From the NCBI GenBank assembly GCA_023426865.1, contig JAEZBT010000216.1:1-6892 (forward strand): DNA of 6,892 nucleotides. Direction: 5' to 3'. Shown here piece after piece: positions 1 to 5,838 of the stretch. The notes under the pieces are model-generated. The model ran no database searches and was not told where the DNA came from. It worked only from the letters and a program-made list of their open reading frames with translations. The stretch comes from Actinomycetes bacterium (GTDB lineage: Bacteria > Actinomycetota > Actinomycetes > Actinomycetales > Cellulomonadaceae). The position numbers were made by a program, and so were the translations under genes. How positions within the stretch are numbered: position 1 is the stretch's first letter; each line of letters opens with the position of its first letter.

Positions 1-113
1 GGCCGGGCCGCCGCGACGACCTCGAGCGCCGGCCGAGCGCAGGCCGCGGCGAACGCGCTCACCACGCGCAGGTCGTCGACGGTGAGGTCGACGCGGGCGT
101 CCTCGGCGGTCAT
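1..113 (-). CDS. Partial CDS, N-terminus of a putative immunity-like protein
   Basis: Reading the minus strand from the ATG at 113-111 gives 37 codons with no stop before the left edge, so only the N-terminus is present. It starts MTAEDARVDLTVDDLRVVSA and continues with a helical, Ala-rich stretch containing FAAACARPALEVV. A GAGG Shine-Dalgarno core lies 8 bases upstream of the ATG. The pattern DLRVV, then F-x-x-x-C-A and a Leu/Val-rich helix, resembles the start of small helical actinobacterial proteins often annotated as 'putative immunity protein' (Imm5-like) or, wrongly, as SbcC exonuclease. That family match is from memory and rests on few residues. The gene is divergent from the sigma factor gene. 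It could be another Ala-rich helical protein; the coding call is firmer than the family call. Confidence 0.5.
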   Translation of the reverse strand, partial: MTAEDARVDLTVDDLRVVSAFAAACARPALEVVAAAR

Positions 114-273
114 CGGCCCATCCTCGCGCAGCGGCGGGGCGACACGGGCCACGCACGCAGGTGGCCGGCCGACGCGAAGGCGATGATCGTCCCGGCAGGG
201 GCACGTACAACGATCCGCGCGCACCGCTCGTTGAGGGGGTGGCGGTGGGAGACGACAGGACCGGGGGCAGACG
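114..273. promoter_or_regulatory. Divergent intergenic region
   Basis: This 160-base spacer separates the minus-strand partial gene from the plus-strand sigma factor gene, so it should hold promoters for both. I see no convincing -35/-10 pair on either strand. Visible elements are a 6-bp inverted repeat (GGCCAC at 147-152, GTGGCC at 161-166, 8-base loop), a small odd-centred palindrome CGATGATCG at 181-189, and a GGGGGC Shine-Dalgarno-like tract about 263-268 in front of the sigma gene. A self-regulated sigma promoter is plausible here but I cannot name its motif. Confidence 0.35.
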
Positions 274-819
274 ATGCGACAACGCCAGCGCGACGAGGTC
301 GTCGCCGAGCTCGCCCGACGGCGCGGCGATGCGTTGGTGCGGTTCGCGTACCTGCTCACGGGCGATGTCGCAGCCGCCCAGGACCTCGTGCAGGACGCGC
401 TCGTCAAGGTCTTCGTCAGGTTCCGCGACCAGCCCGACGTGGAGATCGCCGAGGCGTACGTCCGGCGGGCCATCGTGACCCTCCACATCGACGACGCCCG
501 TCGGCGCCGGCACCTGGCACGGCTGAGGCACCTCGTCGCCACGCCCGACACCGCCGCGGGGGACGACACCGCCGCCCACCTCGACCTGCACACCGCCCTG
601 GCGACCCTGGCACCCCAGGAGCGCACCGCCGTGGTCCTGCGGTACTTCGACGACCTCACGGTGCCCGAGATCGCCGAGCAGATGGGCCTGGCCCAGGGCA
701 CCGTCAAGCGCTACCTGCACAACGCGATCGGACGCCTCGAGCAACGCCTGGGACCCATGCCGTCCCTGCGCGAGCCCGACCCCGACGCCCTGCGCGTCAC
801 GACCCGAGGGAGGAGCTGA
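274..819 (+). CDS. SigE-family RNA polymerase sigma factor (ECF type)
   Basis: A 181-residue sigma-70-like factor that would direct RNA polymerase to a small regulon. Region 2 spans about residues 17-80: the LVRFAYLLTGD start, the DLVQDALVKVF core-binding helix, and the AYVRRAIVTLHIDDARRRR stretch of 2.3/2.4 promoter melting and -10 contact. A variable linker (about 81-103) leads to region 4 at about 104-158, with LAPQERTAVVLRYFDDLT and the helix-turn-helix EIAEQMGLAQGTVKRYLHNA that reads the -35. The GTVKRYL signature and the length fit the actinobacterial SigE family (TIGR02983-like) rather than classical ECFs, which usually have GTVKSR. The ATG at 274 is preceded by a GGGGGCAG tract. Its stop (817-819) lies one base before the next ATG, and the GGGAGGAG site of that gene sits inside this 3' end, so the two are translationally coupled. 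The target regulon cannot be seen here. Confidence 0.93.
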   Translation: MRQRQRDEVVAELARRRGDALVRFAYLLTGDVAAAQDLVQDALVKVFVRFRDQPDVEIAEAYVRRAIVTLHIDDARRRRHLARLRHLVATPDTAAGDDTAAHLDLHTALATLAPQERTAVVLRYFDDLTVPEIAEQMGLAQGTVKRYLHNAIGRLEQRLGPMPSLREPDPDALRVTTRGRS

Positions 820-820
820 G

Positions 821-2086
821 ATGGAGTTCGACCTGCGCACCCACCTGCGCGGCCTGAGCACGATGCCGCCCGTCCCCGTCGAGGCGGTCCCGACCGACGT
901 GGTTCTCGCCCGTGTGCGACGTGCCCGCACCGCCCGCACCACTGGCGTCGCCGTCATGAGCACCGCAGTCGTGCTCGCCGTCGGGGCAGCGGTCTACGCC
1001 GCAGGGGACCGCACGACACCGCCCCCTGCGCAGACTCCGCCCCCTGCGCAGACTCCGCAGCCCGCGCCGACCCAGTCGTCGCCGGAGCCGACGACGGCCC
1101 GGAACGAGCCCTCGCAGACCCCACCTGCTGAGTCGCCGATCGCGCTCACCGCCTCGGGCGAGCTCGTGGAGCTTGACCCCAGCACCGGAGCGGTGCTCCG
1201 CCGGATCCAGGCGGACCCCGACTGGGTCGGCCCCTTGGCAGTCGACCGCGAACGTGGACACGTCTACGTCACGAAGGCGACCGACTGGGGTGACCCGCAG
1301 TGGCCGGGGACCGTGCAGCGCGTCACCGTCGCCGACGCGACCGTCGTGGACGTCGCTCGCGGGCGAAGCCCGGCACTGGCGCCCGGCGGTGCCACGCTCG
1401 CGTTCGTCTCGCAGGCGAGGAGCCGGGAGGCGCCCACCAGCGAGGACGCGTCGATCGAGGTCAACGCCGTCACGACGCTCAGCCTCATCGACGGTGCGAC
1501 CAGGTCGGTCATGGACCTCTGGGACAGCCAGGGAGCGAGGGCTGTGGGGAACCCGGCCTGGTCGGCAGACGGCACCCGCATCTACCTCCACACGGGCTGG
1601 GTCGACGCGCCGTTCGGAGAACGGCTCCTCGTGATCGACCCCGCGACCGACACCCTCCTCGACGAGGCCACGATGGCCGTGTCGCCGAAGGACCCGCTCC
1701 AGTCGTGGGCTCAGCCGATGGTGCTCCCGGACGGGCGCCTGGCCGTGGCGGTCCACGCGCGCGGACCGGAGGTCGGGACGGAGCCGACCGACCCGGCTCC
1801 GACGTGGGAGACCGGCGGCCCGGGCAGTGTGGACGCGTTCGCGGCAGTCGTGGACCCCATCAGCGGTTCCGTGCTCGAACGGCTCGAGATCCCGGGCTTC
1901 GACGTCGACCGGGTCGTCGCGACGGGGTCGGACGGGAGTCTCGCTTTCGCCGACTGGCGGAGCGCTTCCGGCGTGTCGACCTCGGTCCTCTTCCTCGTGG
2001 GCCGCGACGGGGTCGTGGAGCTCGGACGGTCGACCTGGGGCCCGGACGGCGAGACGGAGGAGGGCATCGTCGCCGTCGCCTGGTGA
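821..2086 (+). CDS. Membrane-anchored beta-propeller-like partner of the SigE-family sigma factor
   Basis: A 421-residue single-pass membrane protein. Residues 1-40 are cytoplasmic and end in the basic stretch RVRRARTART. Residues 41-61 are one hydrophobic helix (TGVAVMSTAVVLAVGAAVYA), so by the positive-inside rule the C-terminus faces outwards. Residues 64-105 are a Pro/Thr/Gln stalk with an exact 18-base tandem duplication. Residues 106-421 hold repeated beta-strand/turn units typical of WD40- or quinoprotein-like propellers, for example GELVELDPSTGAVLRRI, NPAWSADGTRIYLHTG, GERLLVIDPATDTLLDE, PMVLPDGRLAVAV and DGSLAFADWR. The start has a strong GGGAGGAG site and is coupled to the sigma gene. 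Genes placed like this after SigE-family sigmas are presumed modulators, but no zinc anti-sigma (HxxxCxxC) motif is present, so an anti-sigma role is inferred only from position and topology. What the propeller binds is unknown. Confidence 0.85.
   Translation: MEFDLRTHLRGLSTMPPVPVEAVPTDVVLARVRRARTARTTGVAVMSTAVVLAVGAAVYAAGDRTTPPPAQTPPPAQTPQPAPTQSSPEPTTARNEPSQTPPAESPIALTASGELVELDPSTGAVLRRIQADPDWVGPLAVDRERGHVYVTKATDWGDPQWPGTVQRVTVADATVVDVARGRSPALAPGGATLAFVSQARSREAPTSEDASIEVNAVTTLSLIDGATRSVMDLWDSQGARAVGNPAWSADGTRIYLHTGWVDAPFGERLLVIDPATDTLLDEATMAVSPKDPLQSWAQPMVLPDGRLAVAVHARGPEVGTEPTDPAPTWETGGPGSVDAFAAVVDPISGSVLERLEIPGFDVDRVVATGSDGSLAFADWRSASGVSTSVLFLVGRDGVVELGRSTWGPDGETEEGIVAVAW
1021..1056 (+). 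repeat. Two exact 18-base tandem copies in the Pro-rich stalk
   Basis: The 18-base unit GCCCCCTGCGCAGACTCC occurs at 1021-1038 and again, unchanged, at 1039-1056. Each copy adds the six residues PPPAQT to the stalk between membrane helix and propeller, keeping the frame. A degenerate third unit (PQPAPT) follows. Identical wobble positions point to a recent slippage duplication, so stalk length may vary between strains. Confidence 0.9.
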
Positions 2087-2146
2087 CCCCATGATCGACA
2101 CACGCCACGCCGGGGGCAGGTCCGTGGGGGTGTCGGTGGCCGGGTC

Positions 2147-2159
2147 TACCGTCGCGGCC
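2147..2159 (+). promoter_or_regulatory. Candidate leaderless promoter -10 (TACCGT) of the 54-residue gene
   Basis: TACCGT at 2147-2152 fits the actinobacterial -10 pattern TANNNT and is followed by exactly seven bases and then the ATG at 2160. That spacing would start transcription at or next to the A of the start codon, giving a leaderless mRNA. It fits the absence of any Shine-Dalgarno sequence before this ATG. No good -35 is visible at 16-18 bases; many actinobacterial leaderless promoters lack one. The role is inferred from sequence only. Confidence 0.4.
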
Positions 2160-2324
2160 ATGAGCACACACGTCTGCGTCTGGTTCGAGGACTCCTGGCC
2201 CGACCACGTGTGCGTCTGCGGGGCGCGCGCGGTGGTCGTCGTCGACGAGCTCGGTGACACCTTCTACGCGGTGCTCGACGACGCTCCCGAGGTGCCACAC
2301 CAGCGGCTGCCGCTGTCGGCCTGA
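2160..2324 (+). CDS. Small Cys/His-rich protein, 54 residues, function unknown
   Basis: Starts MSTHVCVWFEDSWPDHVCVC and ends with a short acidic, then Pro-rich tail. Putative metal ligands are His4, Cys6, His16, Cys18 and Cys20, arranged as HVC and, nine residues later, HVCVC. This looks like half of a zinc-binding knuckle, followed by beta-strand-like sequence (ARAVVVVDELGDTFYAVL). There is no signal peptide or membrane helix, so it is probably cytoplasmic. Codon use is like its neighbours (G/C at most third positions), which supports it being real. The ATG at 2160 was preferred over the in-frame ATG at 2091 because the protein-like composition and Cys/His motif start here and a TANNNT element sits seven bases upstream; the longer form would be 77 residues. 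It lies 73 bases after the propeller gene and just before a terminator. I recall similar short hypothetical proteins in related actinobacteria but no assigned function. Confidence 0.7.
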   Translation: MSTHVCVWFEDSWPDHVCVCGARAVVVVDELGDTFYAVLDDAPEVPHQRLPLSA

Positions 2325-2343
2325 GCCGGCTCACGACGAACGA

Positions 2344-2377
2344 CGAAGGGCCCGATGCCACGGCGTCGGGCCCTTCG
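2344..2377. terminator. Bidirectional hairpin terminator between convergent genes
   Basis: CGAAGGGCCCGA (2344-2355) and TCGGGCCCTTCG (2366-2377) are perfect 12-base inverted copies around a 10-base loop that can pair further. The hairpin lies 19 bases after the stop of the small plus-strand gene and 17 bases after the stop of the minus-strand aminotransferase, so it can end transcripts from both sides. There is no U-tract on either side, as is common in high-GC actinobacteria. Confidence 0.8.
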
Positions 2378-2394
2378 CTCCGTCAGGCGGCAGG

Positions 2395-3504
2395 TCAGGC
2401 CAGGCGGTACATCCAGCCGTGCGGGTCCTCGGCCCTGCCGTACTGGATGTCCGTGAGCCGCGAGCGCACGGCGGCCGTCACGGGGCCGGTGGCGCCGTCG
2501 GCCACGGTGAGGTCGAAGTCGGCGCCGGCGAGCCGGCCGATCGGTGTCACCACCGCGGCCGTACCGCACGCGAACACCTCCGCGACGGCGCCGGACGCGA
2601 GGCCCGCGCGGAGGTCGTCGAGGTGCACCGTGCCCTCGACGACGTCGCGTCCATCCTCGCGCAGGAGCGTGAGGATGGACGACCGCGTGACGCCCTCGAG
2701 GATCGAGCCGGTCAGGGCCGGCGTCTCCACGTGCCCGTCCGCGTGCACCACGAACACGTTCATGCCCCCCAGCTCCTCGAGCTGGGTCCCGGTGGCGGCG
2801 TCGAGGAAGCACACCTGCTCGCAGCCCCGCGCGTAGGCCTCCTGCTGCGGGAGCAGCGACGCCGCGTAGTTGCCGCCGCACTTCGCCGCACCCGTCCCGC
2901 CGGGGCCCGAACGGTTGTACTCCTGCGAGACCCAGATCGAGACCGGCTTCACGCCGCCCGCGAAGTACGGGCCGACGGGCGAGGCGATGAGCAGGTAGTC
3001 GACGGCCCGTGCCGGCCGCACGCCGAGGAACGCCTCGGACGCGAACATGAACGGCCGCAGGTACAGGCTGGTCTCGTCGGCGCCGGGAACCCAGTCGAGG
3101 TCGGCGGCGACGAGCGCCTCGATCGACCCGAGGAAGTCCTCGGCCGGCAGCTCGGGCAGCGCGAGGCGCCGCGCCGACTGCGCGAAGCGCGCGGCGTTCG
3201 CCCACGGCCGGAAGGTCCAGACCGAGCCGTCGGCGTGCCGGTACGCCTTGAGTCCCTCGAAGATCTCCTGCCCGTAGTGCAGGACGGCGGCCGCCGGGTC
3301 CAGCAGCAGGGGCCCGTAGGGCTCCACCCGCCGGTCATCCCAGCCGCCGTCGGCAGTCCAGGCCACCCGCGCCATGTGGTCGGTGAACACCGTGCCGAAC
3401 GTCGGCTGCGCGATCAGGCGCTGCCGCTCCTCCGCCGACCGGGGCGTCGTGGTGAGGCGACGCTCGAACGCGTCGGCGGTGGTCTCACGTGCCGTGGTGC
3501 TCAT
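2395..3504 (-). CDS. ilvE: Branched-chain amino acid aminotransferase, canonical copy (A)
   Basis: A 369-residue PLP enzyme of fold type IV that interconverts leucine, isoleucine and valine with their 2-keto acids using glutamate/2-oxoglutarate, the last step of their synthesis, in the cytoplasm. The length matches actinobacterial (BCAT2-type) IlvE. Visible family landmarks are LHYGQEIFEGLKAYRH (76-90), DGSVWTFRP (92-100), LYLRPFMFASEAFLGVRPA (147-165), the PLP lysine Lys208 in GTGAAKCGGNYAASL, Glu244 in LEELGGMN (expected to contact the PLP ring nitrogen), and FACGTAAVVTPIG (311-323) forming the cofactor phosphate/substrate carboxylate turn. The frame is open for 31 codons upstream to 3597, but the ATG at 3504 is preferred: it has GAAGGGA five bases upstream, and the extra residues do not look like family sequence. 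It is last in the order leuB, copy B, copy A and is followed by a terminator. The gene symbol rests on family recognition. Confidence 0.95.
   Translation of the reverse strand: MSTTARETTADAFERRLTTTPRSAEERQRLIAQPTFGTVFTDHMARVAWTADGGWDDRRVEPYGPLLLDPAAAVLHYGQEIFEGLKAYRHADGSVWTFRPWANAARFAQSARRLALPELPAEDFLGSIEALVAADLDWVPGADETSLYLRPFMFASEAFLGVRPARAVDYLLIASPVGPYFAGGVKPVSIWVSQEYNRSGPGGTGAAKCGGNYAASLLPQQEAYARGCEQVCFLDAATGTQLEELGGMNVFVVHADGHVETPALTGSILEGVTRSSILTLLREDGRDVVEGTVHLDDLRAGLASGAVAEVFACGTAAVVTPIGRLAGADFDLTVADGATGPVTAAVRSRLTDIQYGRAEDPHGWMYRLA
3254..3304 (-). repeat. Near-identical 51-base block shared with copy B (copy A side)
   Basis: This block matches 4455-4505 at 50 of 51 positions: 38 identical bases (3254-3291), one C/T difference at 3292, then 12 identical bases. 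It encodes the active-site region LDPAAAVLHYGQEIFEG. It forms direct repeats 1201 bases apart within the duplicated aminotransferase genes and could serve for recombination or gene conversion. Confidence 0.85.
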
Positions 3505-3604
3505 CTCGTTCCCTTCGTGGCGGGCCGCCACCTCGATCGAAGCCGTCGTCGTCGAGGCCTGACCCGCGGAATCCGTGCCGACGTTACCCGTCCTCATGCC
3601 CGGC
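3505..3604 (-). promoter_or_regulatory. Intergenic leader between the two aminotransferase genes
   Basis: This 100-base gap lies between the stop of copy B and the start of copy A, both on the minus strand. It contains the Shine-Dalgarno site of copy A. Directly upstream of that site is a compact GC hairpin (GTGGCG 3517-3522, loop of three, CGCCAC 3526-3531), and further up a second 6-bp inverted pair (CCTCGA 3531-3536, TCGAGG 3552-3557). A TAACGT (minus strand, 3586-3581) fits a -10 pattern, but no matching -35 is seen. It may hold a weak internal promoter, or simply be read through from copy B. No leucine-, isoleucine- or valine-rich leader peptide is present. Confidence 0.35.
3510..3516 (-). 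promoter_or_regulatory. Ribosome binding site deciding the start of aminotransferase A
   Basis: On the minus strand this reads GAAGGGA and sits five bases before the ATG at 3504-3502. The ATG at 3597 in the same frame has no comparable site, so this fixes the start of copy A at 3504 and gives a 369-residue enzyme. Confidence 0.75.
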
Positions 3605-4726
3605 TCACACCAGGCGGTGCAGCCAGCCGCGGGTGTCGGCGACCCGGCCGTACTGGATGTCCGTCAGCTCCCGGCGCACGGCCGCGGTGACGGGTCCGAT
3701 CCCGCCATCCGCCACCGGCAGGTCGAAGCCCTCGCCGACCAGTCGCCCGATGGGGCTCACGACGGCGCCGGTGCCGCACGCGAACGCCTCGCGGACCGTC
3801 CCGTCGGCCAGCCCCGCGTGGACCTCCGCGAGCGGCAACGGTCGCTCGACGACGTCGTGGCCGGCGTCCCGGAGGATCGTCAGCACCGCGTCACGCGTCA
3901 CCCCGGCGAGGATCGTCCCGAGGGAGGGCGTCACGGCGGAGCCGTCGGCCAGCACGAGCACCACGTTCATGCCCCCGAGCTCCTCGAGGTTCTCCTCCCC
4001 GTCGAGGAAGCAGACCTGCTCGCAGCCGTGGGCGTACGCCACCTGCTGCGCCGCGAGCGACGCCGCGTAGTTGCCCATGCACTTCGCGGCGCCGGTCCCG
4101 CCCGGGCCGGCCCGGCGCTGCTCGCGCTCCACCCAGATCGAGACGGGGGCGAGCCCGGCGGCGAAGTACGGCCCGACGGGCGAGGCGATGACGAGGTAGT
4201 CGATCCGGCGGGCCGGTCGCACCCCGAGGAACGCCTCCGACGCGATCATGAACGGCCGCAGGTACAGGCTCGTCTCCGGTGCGCTCGGCACCCACGGCTC
4301 GTCCACAGCGACGAGCGCCTCGAGCGAGGCGACGAAGTCGGCGACGGGCAGCTCGGGCAGCGCGAGGCGCCGGGCGGAACGCACGAACCGCTCGGCGTTG
4401 GCCTCGGGTCGGAAGGTCCAGACCGAGCCGTCGGGGTGCCGGAAGGCCTTCAGACCCTCGAAGATCTCCTGCCCGTAGTGCAGGACGGCGGCTGCCGGGT
4501 CCAGCGCGAGCGGCGCGTACGGCTCCACGCGGTGGCCGGACCACCCGGCGTCGGCGGTCCAGGTGATGCGGGCCATGTGGTCGGTGAACACCTCGCCGAA
4601 GCCTCCGGACGAGGCGAGAGCGACGAGGGCGGCGGCCCTCTCATCGGCGGGCCGGGCCGCCGTCGTGCGCGCGACGGCGAACGCGGGCGTCGTCGGGCGT
4701 GGTGCAGGTGTGGCTGTGCTGGTCAT
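3605..4726 (-). CDS. ilvE: Branched-chain amino acid aminotransferase paralogue, divergent active site (copy B)
   Basis: A 373-residue class IV aminotransferase, a tandem paralogue of the next gene. A hand alignment of copy A residues 36-235 with copy B 43-242 gives 158 identities in 200 without gaps; the N-termini are unrelated and the C-terminal part is more diverged. It keeps LHYGQEIFEGLKAFRH, LYLRPFMIASEAFLGVRPA, the PLP lysine Lys215 and LEELGGMN, so it should be a working PLP enzyme. Three changes are at or near the active site: the residue two after the lysine is Met217 instead of the usual Gly (KCMGNYA for KCGGNYA), the substrate-binding turn reads CGTGAVV instead of CGTAAVV, and the loop before LEEL is two residues shorter. 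An AGGGA site lies six bases before the ATG at 4726. It begins 71 bases after the leuB stop and is probably co-transcribed. It may have shifted substrate preference (aromatic or other hydrophobic keto acids); that is inference. Confidence 0.92.
   Translation of the reverse strand: MTSTATPAPRPTTPAFAVARTTAARPADERAAALVALASSGGFGEVFTDHMARITWTADAGWSGHRVEPYAPLALDPAAAVLHYGQEIFEGLKAFRHPDGSVWTFRPEANAERFVRSARRLALPELPVADFVASLEALVAVDEPWVPSAPETSLYLRPFMIASEAFLGVRPARRIDYLVIASPVGPYFAAGLAPVSIWVEREQRRAGPGGTGAAKCMGNYAASLAAQQVAYAHGCEQVCFLDGEENLEELGGMNVVLVLADGSAVTPSLGTILAGVTRDAVLTILRDAGHDVVERPLPLAEVHAGLADGTVREAFACGTGAVVSPIGRLVGEGFDLPVADGGIGPVTAAVRRELTDIQYGRVADTRGWLHRLV
4455..4505 (-). repeat. Near-identical 51-base block shared with copy A (copy B side)
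   Basis: Partner of the block at 3254-3304, with one mismatch (T at 4493). The identity includes silent third positions over a 38-base run, although codon bias in such GC-rich DNA can itself preserve wobble bases. Confidence 0.85.
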
Positions 4727-4797
4727 GTCGGGTCCCTGGGTCGCTTCGGGCGGTTCGGCGGGACGGCCGACACGGGTGGGGAAGGGCCCCGGGGCGG

Positions 4798-5838
4798 TCA
4801 GCCCCGCAGGCGGGCGGCGATCTCCGAGCCCACGTCGGCCGTGGTCCGTACTCGGTCCCCGCGCTCCGCCAGGTCGGCGGCGACGGCGGCCTCGACCCGG
4901 GCGGCCGCGTCGGCCAGGCCCAGGTGCTCGAGCATCATGGCGACCGACAGGATGGTGGCCGTCGGGTCGGCTTTGCCCTGGCCCGCGATATCCGGGGCCG
5001 AGCCGTGCACCGGCTCGAACATCGACGGGAACGTGCGGTCGGGGTTGATGTTCCCCGAGGCCGCGAGCCCGATGCCGCCCACGACGGCGCCGGCCAGGTC
5101 GGTGAGGATGTCGCCGAACAGGTTGTCGGTGACGATCACGTCGAACCGCGACGGCTTGGTGACCATGAAGATCGTCGCCGCGTCGACGTGCAGGTAGTCG
5201 GTGGTCACCTCGGGGAACTCGGCGTTCACAGCCTCGACCGTCCGGCGCCACAGGTCGCCCGCGTGCACGAGCACGTTGTGCTTGTGCACGAGCGTGAGGT
5301 GCTTGCGCGGCCGCGCCTGGGCCCGGGCGAACGCGTCGCGGACGACGCGCTCGATGCCGAACGCGGTGTTGACGCTGACCTCGTTCGCGACCTCGTGCGG
5401 CGTGCCCTGGCGGATGGTGCCGCCGTTGCCGACGTACGGACCCTCGGTGCCCTCGCGGACGACGACGAAGTCGATGTCGCCGGGCTCGGCCAGCGGCGAC
5501 CGCACGCCCGGGTACAGGCGGCCGGGACGCAGGTTGACGTAGTGGTCCAGCGCGAAGCGCAGCCGCAGGAGCAGCCCGCGCTCGAGGACGCCGGACGGGA
5601 CGCTCGGGTCGCCGATGGCGCCGAGCAGGATCGCGTCGTGGCCCTTGATGGTCTCGAGGTCCGCCTCGCTCAGGGTCTCCCCCGTGGCGTGCCAGCGCCG
5701 GGCGCCCAGGTCGAGCTCCGTGGTCGCGATCGCGACGTCCGAGCCGACTGCGGCGTCGAGGACCTTCAGACCCTCCTCGACCACCTCGGTCCCGATCCCG
5801 TCACCCCTGACGACCGCGAGCCGCACGCTGTTCACCAT
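4798..5838 (-). CDS. leuB: 3-isopropylmalate dehydrogenase
   Basis: A 346-residue enzyme that oxidises and decarboxylates 3-isopropylmalate to 2-ketoisocaproate with NAD+, the last leucine-specific step before transamination; cytoplasmic, acting as a dimer in the family. The full domain is present at normal length. Visible motifs: GDGIG near the N-terminus (12-16), LLRLRFALDHYVNLRPGRL with substrate-binding Arg94 and Arg104, Arg128 and Tyr135 in VVREGTEGPYVGNGG, Lys186 in VHKHNVL, the Mg2+ aspartates Asp219 (HVDA), Asp243 and Asp247 (DNLFGDILTDLAG), and the nucleotide-binding loop EPVHGSAPDIAGQGKADPTA at 275-294. EGPYVGNGG is the actinobacterial form of the tyrosine loop. Roles of single residues are transferred from the family by eye. 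The start at 5838 is supported by a TANNNT element seven bases upstream; an AGGG tract overlaps that element. It leads into the two aminotransferase genes, which consume its product. Confidence 0.97.
   Translation of the reverse strand: MVNSVRLAVVRGDGIGTEVVEEGLKVLDAAVGSDVAIATTELDLGARRWHATGETLSEADLETIKGHDAILLGAIGDPSVPSGVLERGLLLRLRFALDHYVNLRPGRLYPGVRSPLAEPGDIDFVVVREGTEGPYVGNGGTIRQGTPHEVANEVSVNTAFGIERVVRDAFARAQARPRKHLTLVHKHNVLVHAGDLWRRTVEAVNAEFPEVTTDYLHVDAATIFMVTKPSRFDVIVTDNLFGDILTDLAGAVVGGIGLAASGNINPDRTFPSMFEPVHGSAPDIAGQGKADPTATILSVAMMLEHLGLADAAARVEAAVAADLAERGDRVRTTADVGSEIAARLRG

Noticed and set aside
231..259. TTGAGG at 231-236 as a -35 box for the sigma gene
   Set aside because: No acceptable -10 hexamer lies 16-18 bases downstream; the following sequence is a G-rich tract.
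797..2260. Minus-strand open frame (487 codons) opposite the propeller gene
   Set aside because: It is antisense to the propeller gene, is rich in Arg, Asp and Gly, and has no recognisable domain; the plus-strand reading has a ribosome site, membrane helix and repeat structure.
3505..3597. 31-residue N-terminal extension of aminotransferase A from the ATG at 3597
   Set aside because: There is no ribosome site at that ATG, the residues do not resemble the family, and the ATG at 3504 has a strong site at five bases.
3505..3604. Branched-chain amino acid leader peptide and attenuator before ilvE copy A
   Set aside because: No short frame with a run of Leu, Ile or Val codons is present, and the hairpins lack a terminator-like form.
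2254..3690. Long plus-strand open frame (478 codons) across the ilvE copy A region
   Set aside because: It is antisense to a clear aminotransferase gene, has Arg/Pro/His-rich composition with no family motif, and is explained by the codon bias of GC-rich genes keeping other frames open.
3575..5197. Long plus-strand open frame (540 codons) across ilvE copy B and leuB
   Set aside because: It is a shadow of two well-supported minus-strand genes, crosses their boundary, and shows low-complexity Arg/Gly/Glu-rich sequence. Its similarity to the open frame opposite copy A simply reflects the gene duplication.
3605..5251. Aminotransferase B read as a 548-residue fusion starting within leuB
   Set aside because: The extra 175 codons are the wrong frame of leuB and of the spacer. 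The ATG at 4726 has AGGGA at proper spacing and gives the normal family length.
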